Source: Pedobacter sp. (GTDB taxonomy: Bacteria; Pseudomonadota; Gammaproteobacteria; Pseudomonadales; Moraxellaceae). From it: 35,402 nt of DNA. Positions 10,200-20,851 of the stretch are shown one piece after another. The stretch lies in assembly GCA_031119295.1 (NCBI GenBank), contig JAVHYE010000006.1:1-35402 (forward strand), given 5' to 3'. Under the pieces are notes generated by a model. It saw nothing but the letters and a program-made list of their open reading frames with translations, made no database searches and was not told the origin of the DNA. A program made the position numbers and the translations under genes. How positions within the stretch are numbered: the stretch's first letter is position 1; each line of letters opens with the position of its first letter.

Positions 10200-10739
10200 A
10201 TGTCAACCGGCGCCCTGCCTCAGTACATCGACGCCCAGAAATGGGCTGACCGTGAAGCGGTGATCAATCAGGTCATTCCGCTCTCCGGCTTTGTGCGTTT
10301 GTGCGAGGGTGCGGCCAGCAACGAAGGTGAAGTCAGCGTCAATGTGCGCATCCATCGTGATGCCCAGGGCCTCTTTGTTGTTGATGGTGAAATGTCCACG
10401 CAAGTGGCGCTGGTTTGCCAGCGTTGTCTTGAGCCGGTCATGACGCCGATTGATGCTTCCGTGCAGCTTTGGCTTTTGCGTGATGAGAGCGTGGCCGATC
10501 GCCTGCCGGATGATGCGGATTATCTGGTGCTGGACGAGGAAGGCCGTATCTCCCTCGCTGATGCACTGGAAGATGAGCTGATACTGGCTCTGCCTTTGGT
10601 AGCGGCGCATGACGATTGCGAAGCTTATCAATTGCAGGCTGGTGAAATTGCCGAGGTGGATGATGAAGAGCCACCGAAGCGCGAAAATCCTTTTCAGGTG
10701 CTCGCCGGTCTCAAGACCGATGACACTAAAAAGTCGTAA
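10200..10739 (+). CDS. yceD: YceD/DUF177 family protein (23S rRNA accumulation protein)
   Basis: VALVCQRCLEPV Cys pair, ALEDELILALPLVAAHDDCEAY, KRENPFQVLAGLK; directly upstream of rpmF. Confidence 0.9.
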   Translation: MSTGALPQYIDAQKWADREAVINQVIPLSGFVRLCEGAASNEGEVSVNVRIHRDAQGLFVVDGEMSTQVALVCQRCLEPVMTPIDASVQLWLLRDESVADRLPDDADYLVLDEEGRISLADALEDELILALPLVAAHDDCEAYQLQAGEIAEVDDEEPPKRENPFQVLAGLKTDDTKKS

Positions 10740-10772
10740 CTGATTAACGTTTAATTTGTGCCGGAGTAAATC

Positions 10773-10955
10773 ATGGCCGTTCAACAGAATCGCAAAAGCC
10801 GTTCCCGTCGTGACATGCGTCGTTCGCACGATGCACTGACCGGCCCCACGCTGTCCGTGGATCAGGAATCCGGTGAGACCCATCTGCGTCACCACGTGAC
10901 CAAGGATGGCCTGTATCGCGGCCGTCAGCTGTTCGCGAGCAAAGACGCCGAATAA
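10773..10955 (+). CDS. rpmF: 50S ribosomal protein L32
   Basis: [52 protein letters not shown]. Confidence 0.97.
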   Translation: MAVQQNRKSRSRRDMRRSHDALTGPTLSVDQESGETHLRHHVTKDGLYRGRQLFASKDAE

Positions 10956-10967
10956 GCCGACGACTCC

Positions 10968-12020
10968 ATGAGTGTCGTTGCTATCGCTGTCGATGCCATG
11001 GGCGGGGACTTCGGTCCCCGCGTCACGGTTCCCGCCTCGCTGGCGGTGCTGCGTGAAACGCCTTCCCTTCGCCTCTCTCTGGTAGGCGACGAAGCCCAGA
11101 TCACTCCCTTCCTCTCGCGTCTTTCGACGTCGGAGCGCGGGCGCGTGTCTGTCGTGCACACCGATGAAGTCGTCACCATGGACGACAAAGTCGCTGTTGC
11201 CCTGCGTAACAAGAAAAAATCCTCCATGCGCCTGGCCATCAACCTCGTGCATGAAAAATCCGTTGATGCCTGCATCTCGGCCGGTAATACCGGCGCCCTC
11301 ATGGCCATCAGCCGTTTCGTGCTGAAAACCCATGCTGATATCGATAGACCTGCCATTCTCGCCACGCTGCCGGCCATGACCGGGCATGTGCATATGCTGG
11401 ATCTCGGCGCCAATGTGGACTCCGAGCCGCAGCATCTGCTGCAGTTTGCGCAGATGGGCTCCATCGTGGCGGAAGTGCTGGATGGCATTGAGCGCCCGCG
11501 CGTGGGTCTGCTCAATATCGGCGAAGAAGACATCAAGGGTAACGATCTCATCAAGCAGACGGATGCCTTGCTGAAAAACTCCGGCCTCAATTACATCGGT
11601 TATGTCGAAGGCGATGGCGTCTTCAAGGGTCATGCCGATGTCGTGGTTTGCGACGGCTTTGTTGGCAATGTCGCGCTCAAGGCCTCGGAAGGTGTGGCCA
11701 AGATGATGGCCGGCATGATCAAGGAAGAGATCAAGCGTAACTGGCTGACCAAAATTACCGGTGCTCTGGCGTTTCCGATCTGGAAGGGCCTCAAGCACCA
11801 GATGGACCCGGGCCGCTATAACGGCGCCAGCCTGGTGGGCCTTACCGGCATCGTGGTGAAAAGCCATGGCAGTGCCGATATCTTTTCATTTGCGCATGCC
11901 TTGCGCGTTGCCATCACGGAAGTGGAAAAAAATGTACCGGCGCTGATTCATGCCCGTCTAGGGCGTGATGAGGCTCATGACGAGCCGGCCGTGGTTGAGG
12001 GCGCTCCACAGAGCGTTTGA
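10968..12020 (+). CDS. plsX: Phosphate acyltransferase PlsX
   Basis: AVDAMGGDFGPRVTVPASL, SAGNTGALMA, DGFVGNVALKASEG; rpmF-plsX-fabD synteny. Confidence 0.97.
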   Translation: MSVVAIAVDAMGGDFGPRVTVPASLAVLRETPSLRLSLVGDEAQITPFLSRLSTSERGRVSVVHTDEVVTMDDKVAVALRNKKKSSMRLAINLVHEKSVDACISAGNTGALMAISRFVLKTHADIDRPAILATLPAMTGHVHMLDLGANVDSEPQHLLQFAQMGSIVAEVLDGIERPRVGLLNIGEEDIKGNDLIKQTDALLKNSGLNYIGYVEGDGVFKGHADVVVCDGFVGNVALKASEGVAKMMAGMIKEEIKRNWLTKITGALAFPIWKGLKHQMDPGRYNGASLVGLTGIVVKSHGSADIFSFAHALRVAITEVEKNVPALIHARLGRDEAHDEPAVVEGAPQSV

Positions 12021-12100
12021 AAACTTTCTTACAACCTGAGACTGGCGCTATCGGGACCGACTGGTCATGATTCGCGCCGCTGATTTTGCAGGGTGCTTTC

Positions 12101-13030
12101 ATGTCCAAACTCGCCTTTGTTTTCCCCGGCCAGGGTTCCCAGGCCATAGGCATGCTGGCCGATCTGGCCGCTGAGCACGCTGTTGTTGGTGAAACCTTTG
12201 CCGAAGCTTCGGCAGCGCTGGGTCTGGATCTCTGGGCGCTGGCACAGAACGGTCCTGAAGCCGAGCTCAATCGTACGGAAAACACCCAGCCTGTGTTGCT
12301 CACCGCCAGTGTGGCTGTGTTCCGTGCCTGGCAGAAAGCCGGTGGCAAGACACCGGATTATCTGGCTGGCCACTCGCTGGGTGAGTATTCCGCACTCGTG
12401 GCTGCTGGCGTGTTGTCGCTGGCCGATGGCGTGAAGCTGGTGGCCGAGCGTGGTCGCCTCATGCAGCAGGCCGTGCCGCAGGGTGAGGGGGCTATGGCTG
12501 CCATTCTCGGTCTGGATGATGATGTTGTGCGCCAGTGCTGCGCTGAAGCGGCTGCGGCTGGCGTGGTTGAGGCGGTGAACTTCAATGCACCCGGCCAGGT
12601 GGTGATTGCCGGCAGTACGGCTGCCGTGAATGCTGCCATAGAAAAATTGAAAGCAGCGGGTGCCAAGCGTGCGCTGCCCTTGCCGGTGAGTGTGCCGTCG
12701 CACTGTGCGCTGATGAAGCCGGCGGCAGAAAAGCTGAAGGCTTCGCTGGATGCCGTGACATTTAATACGCCTGCCATTCCGGTGGTGCAGAATGTGAATG
12801 CGCGTATCGAGGCGGATACGACAGCCATGCGCGCCGCGCTCATTGCCCAGCTCTTCAGCCCGGTGCAGTGGGTGAAGTCGGTGGAAGTGCTGGGGGGCCT
12901 GGGTGCGACGCGTGCGCTGGAGTGCGGTCCGGGTAAAGTGCTCTGCGGCCTTAACAAGCGCATCGTGAAAGAGCTGGAATGTGCTTCGCTGGAAAATGCT
13001 GAAAGCTTCAAGGCGGCTCTGGCTGTTTGA
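12101..13030 (+). CDS. fabD: Malonyl-CoA:ACP transacylase
   Basis: MSKLAFVFPGQGSQAIGM, LAGHSLGEYSALVAAG. Confidence 0.97.
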   Translation: MSKLAFVFPGQGSQAIGMLADLAAEHAVVGETFAEASAALGLDLWALAQNGPEAELNRTENTQPVLLTASVAVFRAWQKAGGKTPDYLAGHSLGEYSALVAAGVLSLADGVKLVAERGRLMQQAVPQGEGAMAAILGLDDDVVRQCCAEAAAAGVVEAVNFNAPGQVVIAGSTAAVNAAIEKLKAAGAKRALPLPVSVPSHCALMKPAAEKLKASLDAVTFNTPAIPVVQNVNARIEADTTAMRAALIAQLFSPVQWVKSVEVLGGLGATRALECGPGKVLCGLNKRIVKELECASLENAESFKAALAV

Positions 13031-13076
13031 GTGATCACCTGAACGGCCTCATTGATTCGATTAAAGAGGGAAAACC

Positions 13077-13820
13077 ATGTCCATCGAAGGAAAAATTGCA
13101 CTGGTGACCGGCGCCAGCCGCGGTATAGGCAAGGCGATTGCGCTGGAGCTGGTACGTCGCGGGGCTGTGGTCGTCGGTACGGCCACGACAGAGTCGGGTG
13201 CTGAAGCCATTACGGCCTATCTGAAAGAAGCCGGTAATGCCGGTCGTGGTTTTGCGCTGAATGTTTCGGATGCTGCCTCCATAGAAAGCACGCTGGCTGC
13301 CATCACCAGTGAAGTCGGCACGCCGCTGATCCTGATCAATAATGCCGGCATCACCAAAGACAACATCATGCTGCGCATGAAGGACGAGGAGTGGGATGGC
13401 GTCATCAGCACCAACCTCACCTCCATCTTCCGCATGAGCAAGGCCTGCCTCAAAGGCATGACCAAGGAGCGCTGGGGCCGCATCATCAGCATCAGCTCCG
13501 TGGTAGGTTCCATGGGCAATGCCGGCCAAGCCAATTACGCGGCCGCCAAAGCCGGTCTCGAGGGCTTTTCGCGCGCACTGGCGCGTGAGATCGGTTCGCG
13601 CAATATCACCGTGAATGCCGTGGCCCCGGGCTTCATCGCCACCGACATGACGCATGTGTTGCCGGAAGAGCAGAAAGAAAAGCTGCTGGGCTCGATTCCG
13701 GCCGGCCGTTTGGGCCAGCCTGAAGAAATTGCAGCTGCTGTGGGCTTCCTGGCCTCGGCAGAAGCATCCTACATCACCGGTGTCACACTCCATGTGAATG
13801 GCGGTATGTATATGGAATAA
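13077..13820 (+). CDS. fabG: 3-oxoacyl-ACP reductase
   Basis: ALVTGASRGIGKAIA, LINNAGIT, NYAAAKAGLEGFSRALA, GVTLHVNGGMYM. Confidence 0.97.
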   Translation: MSIEGKIALVTGASRGIGKAIALELVRRGAVVVGTATTESGAEAITAYLKEAGNAGRGFALNVSDAASIESTLAAITSEVGTPLILINNAGITKDNIMLRMKDEEWDGVISTNLTSIFRMSKACLKGMTKERWGRIISISSVVGSMGNAGQANYAAAKAGLEGFSRALAREIGSRNITVNAVAPGFIATDMTHVLPEEQKEKLLGSIPAGRLGQPEEIAAAVGFLASAEASYITGVTLHVNGGMYME

Positions 13821-13843
13821 CAGGGATTTTCCCTGTTTTTGTG
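13820..13843 (+). terminator. Intrinsic terminator between fabG and acpP
   Basis: ACAGGGATTTTCCCTGTTTTTG stem-loop followed by T tract. Confidence 0.75.
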
Positions 13844-13880
13844 ATTGCAACAAACCCTTACCTTTGCAGGAACGGCCAGC

Positions 13881-13909
13881 TTGCCACCCCTGTAGGGGTT
13901 CAATACACT
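13881..13909 (+). promoter_or_regulatory. Predicted acpP promoter
   Basis: TTGCCA (13881-13886) - 17 bp - TACACT (13904-13909) downstream of the fabG terminator; spacer carries palindrome ACCCCTGTAGGGGT. Confidence 0.65.
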
Positions 13910-13953
13910 AGCGCGGTTCCTGAGAGGGATACCGACCAACGAGGAGAAAAAGC

Positions 13954-14190
13954 GTGAGCACTATCGAAGAACGGGTCAAGAAGATCGTTGCTGAACAGCT
14001 GGGTGTGAAGCTGGAAGACGTGACCAACGAAGCATCCTTCGTAGACGATCTGGGCGCCGATTCGCTCGACACCGTTGAACTGGTGATGGCTCTGGAAGAA
14101 GAGTTCGAACTCGAAATTCCTGACGAAGAAGCCGAAAAGATCAGCACGGTGCAAAACGCCATTGATTACATTGGCGCCAACAGCAAGTAA
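13954..14190 (+). CDS. acpP: Acyl carrier protein
   Basis: [63 protein letters not shown] with DSL phosphopantetheine site; GTG start. Confidence 0.98.
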   Translation: MSTIEERVKKIVAEQLGVKLEDVTNEASFVDDLGADSLDTVELVMALEEEFELEIPDEEAEKISTVQNAIDYIGANSK

Positions 14191-14206
14191 TTCGCTGTTA
14201 TAGCCG

Positions 14207-14248
14207 TAAAAGCCGCAGCTCTGCCTTCAGGGGACTGCGGCTTTTGCA
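14207..14248 (+). terminator. Intrinsic terminator after acpP
   Basis: AAAAGCCGCAG...CTGCGGCTTTT stem-loop. Confidence 0.75.
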
Positions 14249-14367
14249 TATCTGGAGGCCGGTTTTCATCACGGTGACATATTGCCGTGGGTGCTCCTCC
14301 GCAGAAAAAATGTGTGCGTAGTGTGTGAAAGGGCAGTGCTGCTTGCGCTGCACGGGAAGGAGATGAG

Positions 14368-15606
14368 ATGAGCCGTCGTCGTGTTGTAGTAACCGGTCTT
14401 GGCATGTTGACCCCCTTGGGCAACACGGTGGACGCCACCTGGGAAGGCATTCTTGCCGGCCGCAGTGGTATCTCCCTGATCGATCACTTCGACACTACGG
14501 CTTATTCCACGCGCTTTGCCGGCCTCATACGCGATTTCGATATCGAGCCTTACATGCCGGCCAAGGAAGCGCGTCGTCTCGACGAGTTCATCCAGTACGG
14601 CATGGCCGCGGGTCTGCAGGCCTTTGCAGATGCCGGTATCGAAGTGACAGCAGAAAATGCACCCCGCATCGGTGTGGCAGGCGGTGCCGGTATTGGCGGC
14701 CTGTCTTCCATCGAGCGCAGCCATGAAACGCTGATGAAAGATGGCCCGCGCAAGATTTCGCCTTTCTTCGTGCCGGGCTCCATCATCAATATGACGGCCG
14801 GCATGCTGGCGATACGCCTGGGTCTCAAGGGGCCGAATATCGCACTGGTGACGGCCTGTACCACGGGCACGCATTCCATAGGCCTTGCAGGCCGCCTCAT
14901 TTCTTATGGCGATGCTGATGTCATGCTGGCCGGTGGCAGTGAAAAGGGTTCCAGCCCGCTGGGCATGGCCGGTTTTGCGGCGGCCCGTGCGCTGTCCACA
15001 CGCAATGACAATCCGCAAATTGCCAGCCGCCCCTGGGACAAGGACCGTGATGGTTTTGTGCTGGGAGATGGCGCCGGCATGATCGTGCTGGAAGAGTACG
15101 AACATGCCAAAGCCCGTGGCGCGAAGATTTATGCCGAGCTGATCGGTTTCGGCATGAGCGATGATGCTTTCCACATGACTTCACCACCCGAAGGTGGCGA
15201 AGGTGCAGCAGCGGCCATGCGCAATGCCATACGCGATGCCGGCATTGCCGCCAGCGAAATCGATTACATCAATGCGCATGGCACCTCGACGCCGGCCGGT
15301 GATATTGCCGAATCGCAGGCGATCGAATCCGTATTGGGTGAGCATGCGCAGAAAGTGGCGGTGAGCTCCACCAAGTCCATGGTGGGACATTTGCTGGGTG
15401 CTGCCGGTGCGGTGGAGGCGATTTTCTCCATCCTCGCCATACGCGACAATATTGCGCCGCCCACCATCAATCTCGACAACCCCGATGAAGGTTGCACGCT
15501 GGATTATGTGCCGCACAAGGCGCGTCCCATGAAGATCAATACCGTGCTGTCCAATTCCTTCGGCTTCGGCGGCACTAACGGCTCGCTGATTTTCCGCCGC
15601 GTCTGA
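14368..15606 (+). CDS. fabF: 3-oxoacyl-ACP synthase II
   Basis: [30 protein letters not shown] active Cys, [28 protein letters not shown]. Confidence 0.97.
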   Translation: MSRRRVVVTGLGMLTPLGNTVDATWEGILAGRSGISLIDHFDTTAYSTRFAGLIRDFDIEPYMPAKEARRLDEFIQYGMAAGLQAFADAGIEVTAENAPRIGVAGGAGIGGLSSIERSHETLMKDGPRKISPFFVPGSIINMTAGMLAIRLGLKGPNIALVTACTTGTHSIGLAGRLISYGDADVMLAGGSEKGSSPLGMAGFAAARALSTRNDNPQIASRPWDKDRDGFVLGDGAGMIVLEEYEHAKARGAKIYAELIGFGMSDDAFHMTSPPEGGEGAAAAMRNAIRDAGIAASEIDYINAHGTSTPAGDIAESQAIESVLGEHAQKVAVSSTKSMVGHLLGAAGAVEAIFSILAIRDNIAPPTINLDNPDEGCTLDYVPHKARPMKINTVLSNSFGFGGTNGSLIFRRV

Positions 15607-16430
15607 TGACGTATCCGGTCTGGGTCAATGGTGTGGAGGGAGGCTCGCTCCTTCCCTCTGACCGCGGACTGGCTTATGGCGATGGTCTGTTTGAAACGCT
15701 GCGCGTTGAAAACCGGCGCGCCGTTTTTGCCGAAGCCCATTTCTCCCGTCTTGCCGCCAGCGCTGCAGCCTTGGGTATTCCCTTGCGGCAGGCAGAGTTG
15801 CTGGCCGGTTTTTCGCGCTTCCTGCTTTCTTGCCCGGCCAGCTGCGTTGCCAAGATCGTGCTGACGCGCGGCAGCAGCGGTCGCGGCTATCTGCCGAATG
15901 AAGAAGCACCGTCCACGGTGATTTTCAGCGCACATCCGCTGCCTGCATATCCCGAGAGCTTCCAGTCGGATGGTGTGGTGGCCGATATTTCCGGCCTGCG
16001 TCTGGGCTTGCAGCCCATGCTGGCCGGGCACAAGCACCTCAATCGTCTGGAACAGGTCATGCTGCGCCGCGAGCAGGCCATGTTGAGTGCAGACGAGATG
16101 CTGGTTTGCGATCTTGATGGTCATGTCGTGGAAGGTGTCTCCAGCAATATCTTCCTGGTCAGGGATGGCGAGCTGGGCACGCCCCTGCTTGATCGTGCCG
16201 GTGTGCATGGTGTCATGCGGGGCCAGATCATGGCGCAGGCCGCTCGTCTGGGCATCAATGTGACCGAGTCCCGCTACGCAGCGGATGCTTTCCTGTCGGC
16301 AGATGAGGTATTTTTCTGCAACAGCGTGAACGGCATCTGGCCGGTGCGGCGCCTGCCGGGACGGCAGTGGCAGCCGGGCCCCGTGACCCGTCAGCTGCAA
16401 TCCTTCTGGCAGGACGCACTCGGTCTCTAG
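15606..16430 (+). CDS. pabC: Aminodeoxychorismate lyase
   Basis: Class IV aminotransferase fold: VNGVEGGSLLPSDRGLAYGDGLFETLRV, GHKHLNRLEQV; fabF-pabC-mltG synteny; start overlaps fabF stop (TGATG). Confidence 0.93.
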   Translation: MTYPVWVNGVEGGSLLPSDRGLAYGDGLFETLRVENRRAVFAEAHFSRLAASAAALGIPLRQAELLAGFSRFLLSCPASCVAKIVLTRGSSGRGYLPNEEAPSTVIFSAHPLPAYPESFQSDGVVADISGLRLGLQPMLAGHKHLNRLEQVMLRREQAMLSADEMLVCDLDGHVVEGVSSNIFLVRDGELGTPLLDRAGVHGVMRGQIMAQAARLGINVTESRYAADAFLSADEVFFCNSVNGIWPVRRLPGRQWQPGPVTRQLQSFWQDALGL

Positions 16431-16449
16431 ATTACAGGCAACGGTTTTT

Positions 16450-18137
<1,688 letters not shown>

Positions 18138-18155
18138 GCCTGCCGGGTAAAAGCC

Positions 18156-19175
18156 ATGAGTGAAGAAGAGCGTCGCCCGACCTGGTCATTTCATCCCTAT
18201 GCCTGGCAGCACACGGTTTGGCAGAGGCTGGTTGATTTGGCAGAGAGTGGCCAGTTGCCGCATGCCCTCTTGATCAGCGGTCATGCCGGTATCGGCAAGG
18301 AAAGACTGGCCAGCGCTTTTGCGGCGCGTCTGCTGTGTCAGGCGCCTTCGCCGCAAGGCGGCTGTGGCAGTTGCAAGAGCTGCAATCTGCTGAATGCCGG
18401 TGTGCACCCCGATCTCATGTGGCTGGCACCAGAAACCGATGCCAAGACGGAAAAGACGGCGAAATTCATCAAGGTGGACCAAGTGCGCGAGCTGGTCGGC
18501 TTTGCCGAAAAATCGGCACAGCTGGGCGGCTATCGCGTGGTCATCATCACGCCGGCGCATCTGCTCAATGTGCAGGCGGCTAATGCCTTGCTGAAAACTC
18601 TGGAAGAGCCGGGCAGCCGTACCCTGATCCTGCTGGTGAGCTCGCAGCCCTTGAGTCTGCCTGCCACCATACGCAGCCGTTGCCAGCAACTGGCGCTGGA
18701 TATTCCTGCAGAAAAAGAAGCCCTGGCCTGGCTGCAGCCGCAATTGCGTGATGAAGCCACGGCGCGCCTGTTGCTGGCGCTAAGCGATGGTGCGCCGCTG
18801 GCGGCACTGCAATTGCGCGATGCCCTCTGGTTTGGCGAGCGTGAGCGTCTCCTGCGTGATCTTGGCAACCTGGGCGAAGGCAAGGCGACAGCACTGTCTG
18901 TGGCGCAGCGCTGGCAAGGACTGGGGGCCGAGGCTGTGTTGCCGGCACTGGCCAGCCTCACGGCAGATGTGGCGGTCGTGGCCAGTGGCGCCACAGTTGT
19001 CAAACACCAAGACCTCACGCCTATAATCACGGCTGTTGCGCGTCGGGTCAGTCCTGCAGCGGTCCTCGGTTTCCGCCAGGGTCTGATCGAGAAGCAGCGT
19101 CTCCTGGCTGGTAATGTGCAGGGGGCCGCTTTGCTGGATGCGGTTTTTTCAGAATGGGCCCGGATGAGCCGCTGA
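18156..19175 (+). CDS. holB: DNA polymerase III delta' subunit
   Basis: HALLISGHAGIGKERLASAFAARLLC, CGSCKSCNLLNAGVHPDL, NALLKTLEEPGSRTLILLVSSQPLSLPATIRSRCQQL. Confidence 0.95.
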   Translation: MSEEERRPTWSFHPYAWQHTVWQRLVDLAESGQLPHALLISGHAGIGKERLASAFAARLLCQAPSPQGGCGSCKSCNLLNAGVHPDLMWLAPETDAKTEKTAKFIKVDQVRELVGFAEKSAQLGGYRVVIITPAHLLNVQAANALLKTLEEPGSRTLILLVSSQPLSLPATIRSRCQQLALDIPAEKEALAWLQPQLRDEATARLLLALSDGAPLAALQLRDALWFGERERLLRDLGNLGEGKATALSVAQRWQGLGAEAVLPALASLTADVAVVASGATVVKHQDLTPIITAVARRVSPAAVLGFRQGLIEKQRLLAGNVQGAALLDAVFSEWARMSR

Positions 19176-19254
19176 TGCTCCGGGGCCCGCTGATTTCAGG
19201 GATGCGGCGCTAATGACGCCGGCACACACAGATCAAGAAGAGGCATAGACCCGA

Positions 19255-19599
19255 ATGAACATGCCCCGCGCTGGCGGTATCATCAATCAGGCCATCAAGG
19301 ACAAGGCCGCGCTTTATGCGTCCTTCATGCCTTTTGTGAAAGGTGGCGGGCTGTTCCTGCCCACCAATCGCCCCAGCAAGCTGGGTGAAGAAGTCTTTGT
19401 GCTGCTGACGCTGATGGATGATCCGGAGCGCATTCCGCTCACGGGCAAAGTCATCTGGATCAATTCCAAGCAGCAGGGCACGCGCCCGGCCGGTATCGGC
19501 ATACAGCTCACCGGTGAGGAGGGCGACAAGGCCAGACGCAAGATTGAAACTTATCTGGCCGGTGCACTGCAGGCCGACAGGCCTACTCATACGATGTAA
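19255..19599 (+). CDS. pilZ: PilZ domain protein (type IV pilus assembly PilZ-like)
   Basis: GGIINQAIKDKAALYASFMPFVKGGGLFLPTNRPSKLGEEVFVLLTLMDDPERIPLTGKVIWINSK; holB-pilZ-tatD synteny. Confidence 0.9.
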   Translation: MNMPRAGGIINQAIKDKAALYASFMPFVKGGGLFLPTNRPSKLGEEVFVLLTLMDDPERIPLTGKVIWINSKQQGTRPAGIGIQLTGEEGDKARRKIETYLAGALQADRPTHTM

Positions 19600-19663
19600 G
19601 GTCGTGTGATGTGTTTTCCGGGGCCGGCTTCTGCCGGCCTCTTCATTTCAGACAGAGTGCTTC

Positions 19664-20431
19664 ATGTTTATCGATTCACATTGCCATCTTGACCGTCTGG
19701 ATTTTGCTGCACTGGGCACAGATCTCGAAGGCGCTCTGCAAGCGGCGCGTGGTCGCGGTGTGCAGCATTTCCTTTGCATCGGTGTTGATCTGGAAAGCCT
19801 GCCGGATGTGCTGGCCGTGGCTGAAGCACACGGCGATGTATCGGCTTCGGTGGGCGTGCATCCCCTGCATCTGGAGTCACTGGAGCCGGAAATCGAAAAG
19901 CTGGTGGAGTTGGCTGCGCATCCCAAGGTCGTCGCCATCGGCGAGACCGGGCTGGACTATCACTACGACAAGGAAAGCCCGGCCGATCAGCAGCGCCGTT
20001 TCCGCAAGCATATCGAAGCGGCACGCCGCACCAACAAGCCGCTGGTGATCCATACGCGTGAAGCCAGAGCCGACACTATCGCCATCCTGAAAGAAGAGGG
20101 TGCTACTGCCGGCGTACTGCATTGCTTCACGGAGGATTGGGCTATGGCCAAGGCCGCTCTCGATCTCGGCTTTTATATTTCCTTCTCCGGCATCGTGAGC
20201 TTTGCCAATGCCAAGGAGCTGCGAGAGGTGGCAACGAAAGTGCCGCTGGACCGCATGCTGATAGAAACCGATTCCCCTTGGTTGGCCCCCGTGCCTTATC
20301 GCGGCAAGACCAACCAGCCAGCTTATGTGGTGGAAGTCGCCAAAACGATTGCCGGTTTGCGTGGCATGGACATCGAAGCACTGGGGGCTGCGACTTCGGA
20401 AAATTTCCGGCGCTTGTTCGGTGTGGGTTGA
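19664..20431 (+). CDS. TatD family deoxyribonuclease/metal hydrolase
   Basis: MFIDSHCHLDRLDF, SVGVHPLH, AIGETGLDYHYD, ETDSPWLAPVPYRGKTNQPAYV. Confidence 0.94.
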   Translation: MFIDSHCHLDRLDFAALGTDLEGALQAARGRGVQHFLCIGVDLESLPDVLAVAEAHGDVSASVGVHPLHLESLEPEIEKLVELAAHPKVVAIGETGLDYHYDKESPADQQRRFRKHIEAARRTNKPLVIHTREARADTIAILKEEGATAGVLHCFTEDWAMAKAALDLGFYISFSGIVSFANAKELREVATKVPLDRMLIETDSPWLAPVPYRGKTNQPAYVVEVAKTIAGLRGMDIEALGAATSENFRRLFGVG

Positions 20432-20515
20432 GCTAAAGAGTCAGCTTCGAAGGGCTGCGCCCAAGAGATGAGATGCAAGGTGCGAGGTTTTTGCAGACTG
20501 ATCTTGCCGGAGCCG

Positions 20516-20638
20516 GGCGACACAGGGATGTGTCGCCATCGCAGCTGCATCACGCAGTGATGCAGCTGGCGGGAGCCTTGTACGGACCTGAGCCGGACAA
20601 GGCCTGGTCTGTATTTTTCAGGATGGAAAATACAGACC
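20516..20638. repeat. Array of four consecutive strong hairpins (candidate structured intergenic repeat or RNA element)
   Basis: GGCGACAC-AGGGAT-GTGTCGCC (20516-20537); CAGCTGCATCAC-GCA-GTGATGCAGCTG (20542-20568); GCCTTGT...ACAAGGC (20575-20603); GGTCTGTATTTT-TCAGGATGG-AAAATACAGACC (20606-20638). Confidence 0.7.
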
Positions 20639-20640
20639 CT

Positions 20641-20679
20641 GAATAAAAAGAACCCGGCGCCTGGGGGGGACACCGGGTC
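20641..20679 (-). terminator. Intrinsic terminator on minus strand with no minus-strand gene upstream
   Basis: Minus strand reads ACCCGGTGTCCCCCCCAGGCGCCGGGTTCTTTTTATT: GC stem plus T tract. Confidence 0.6.
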
Positions 20680-20790
20680 AAGACCAATCAGGGATGTTTC
20701 CTTCCTGGCCGGCTTGCGCCGACCAGCGTGCTATCCAGTATTGTCGAGATTGCCGGTTTCGCCAGTTTTGACTGGCGGCATATTAGATTG
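20641..20790 (-). ncRNA. Candidate minus-strand small RNA
   Basis: On minus strand: CGCCAGT-CAAA-ACTGGCG hairpin (20760-20777), TGGTCGGC-GCAA-GCCGGCCA hairpin with GNRA loop (~20706-20725), GGAAGGAAACA single-stranded stretch, then intrinsic terminator; 5' end not determined. Confidence 0.35.
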
Positions 20791-20832
20791 CTTTCGCATA
20801 ATGTTGTGACTGTGTTGCTATCAACCGGGATT

Positions 20833-20851
20833 TGACCGGACTGACTGGTCA
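20833..20851. promoter_or_regulatory. Candidate TetR-type operator upstream of the tetR gene
   Basis: TGACCGGACTGACTGGTCA: imperfect palindrome (7 of 9 symmetric pairs match). Confidence 0.4.

Noticed and set aside
10203-11867. 554-aa minus-strand ORF opposite yceD-rpmF-plsX
   Set aside because: Spans three well-supported plus-strand genes and has no recognisable motif; antisense artefact.
20323-20673. 116-aa minus-strand ORF over the hairpin array
   Set aside because: Runs through the strong hairpins and into tatD; composition looks like translated structured repeat rather than protein.
20640-20790. Possible SRP (4.5S) or 6S RNA on the minus strand
   Set aside because: Local GGAAGG resemblance only; the conserved SRP apical domain and the 6S long bubble-hairpin are not recognisable.
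20468-20812. Plus-strand frame open except for one TGA (20558) followed by a hairpin, selenoprotein-like layout
   Set aside because: TGA lies within the 12-bp hairpin stem itself, there is no homology to a selenoprotein, and no SECIS can be justified; likely chance within a structured repeat.
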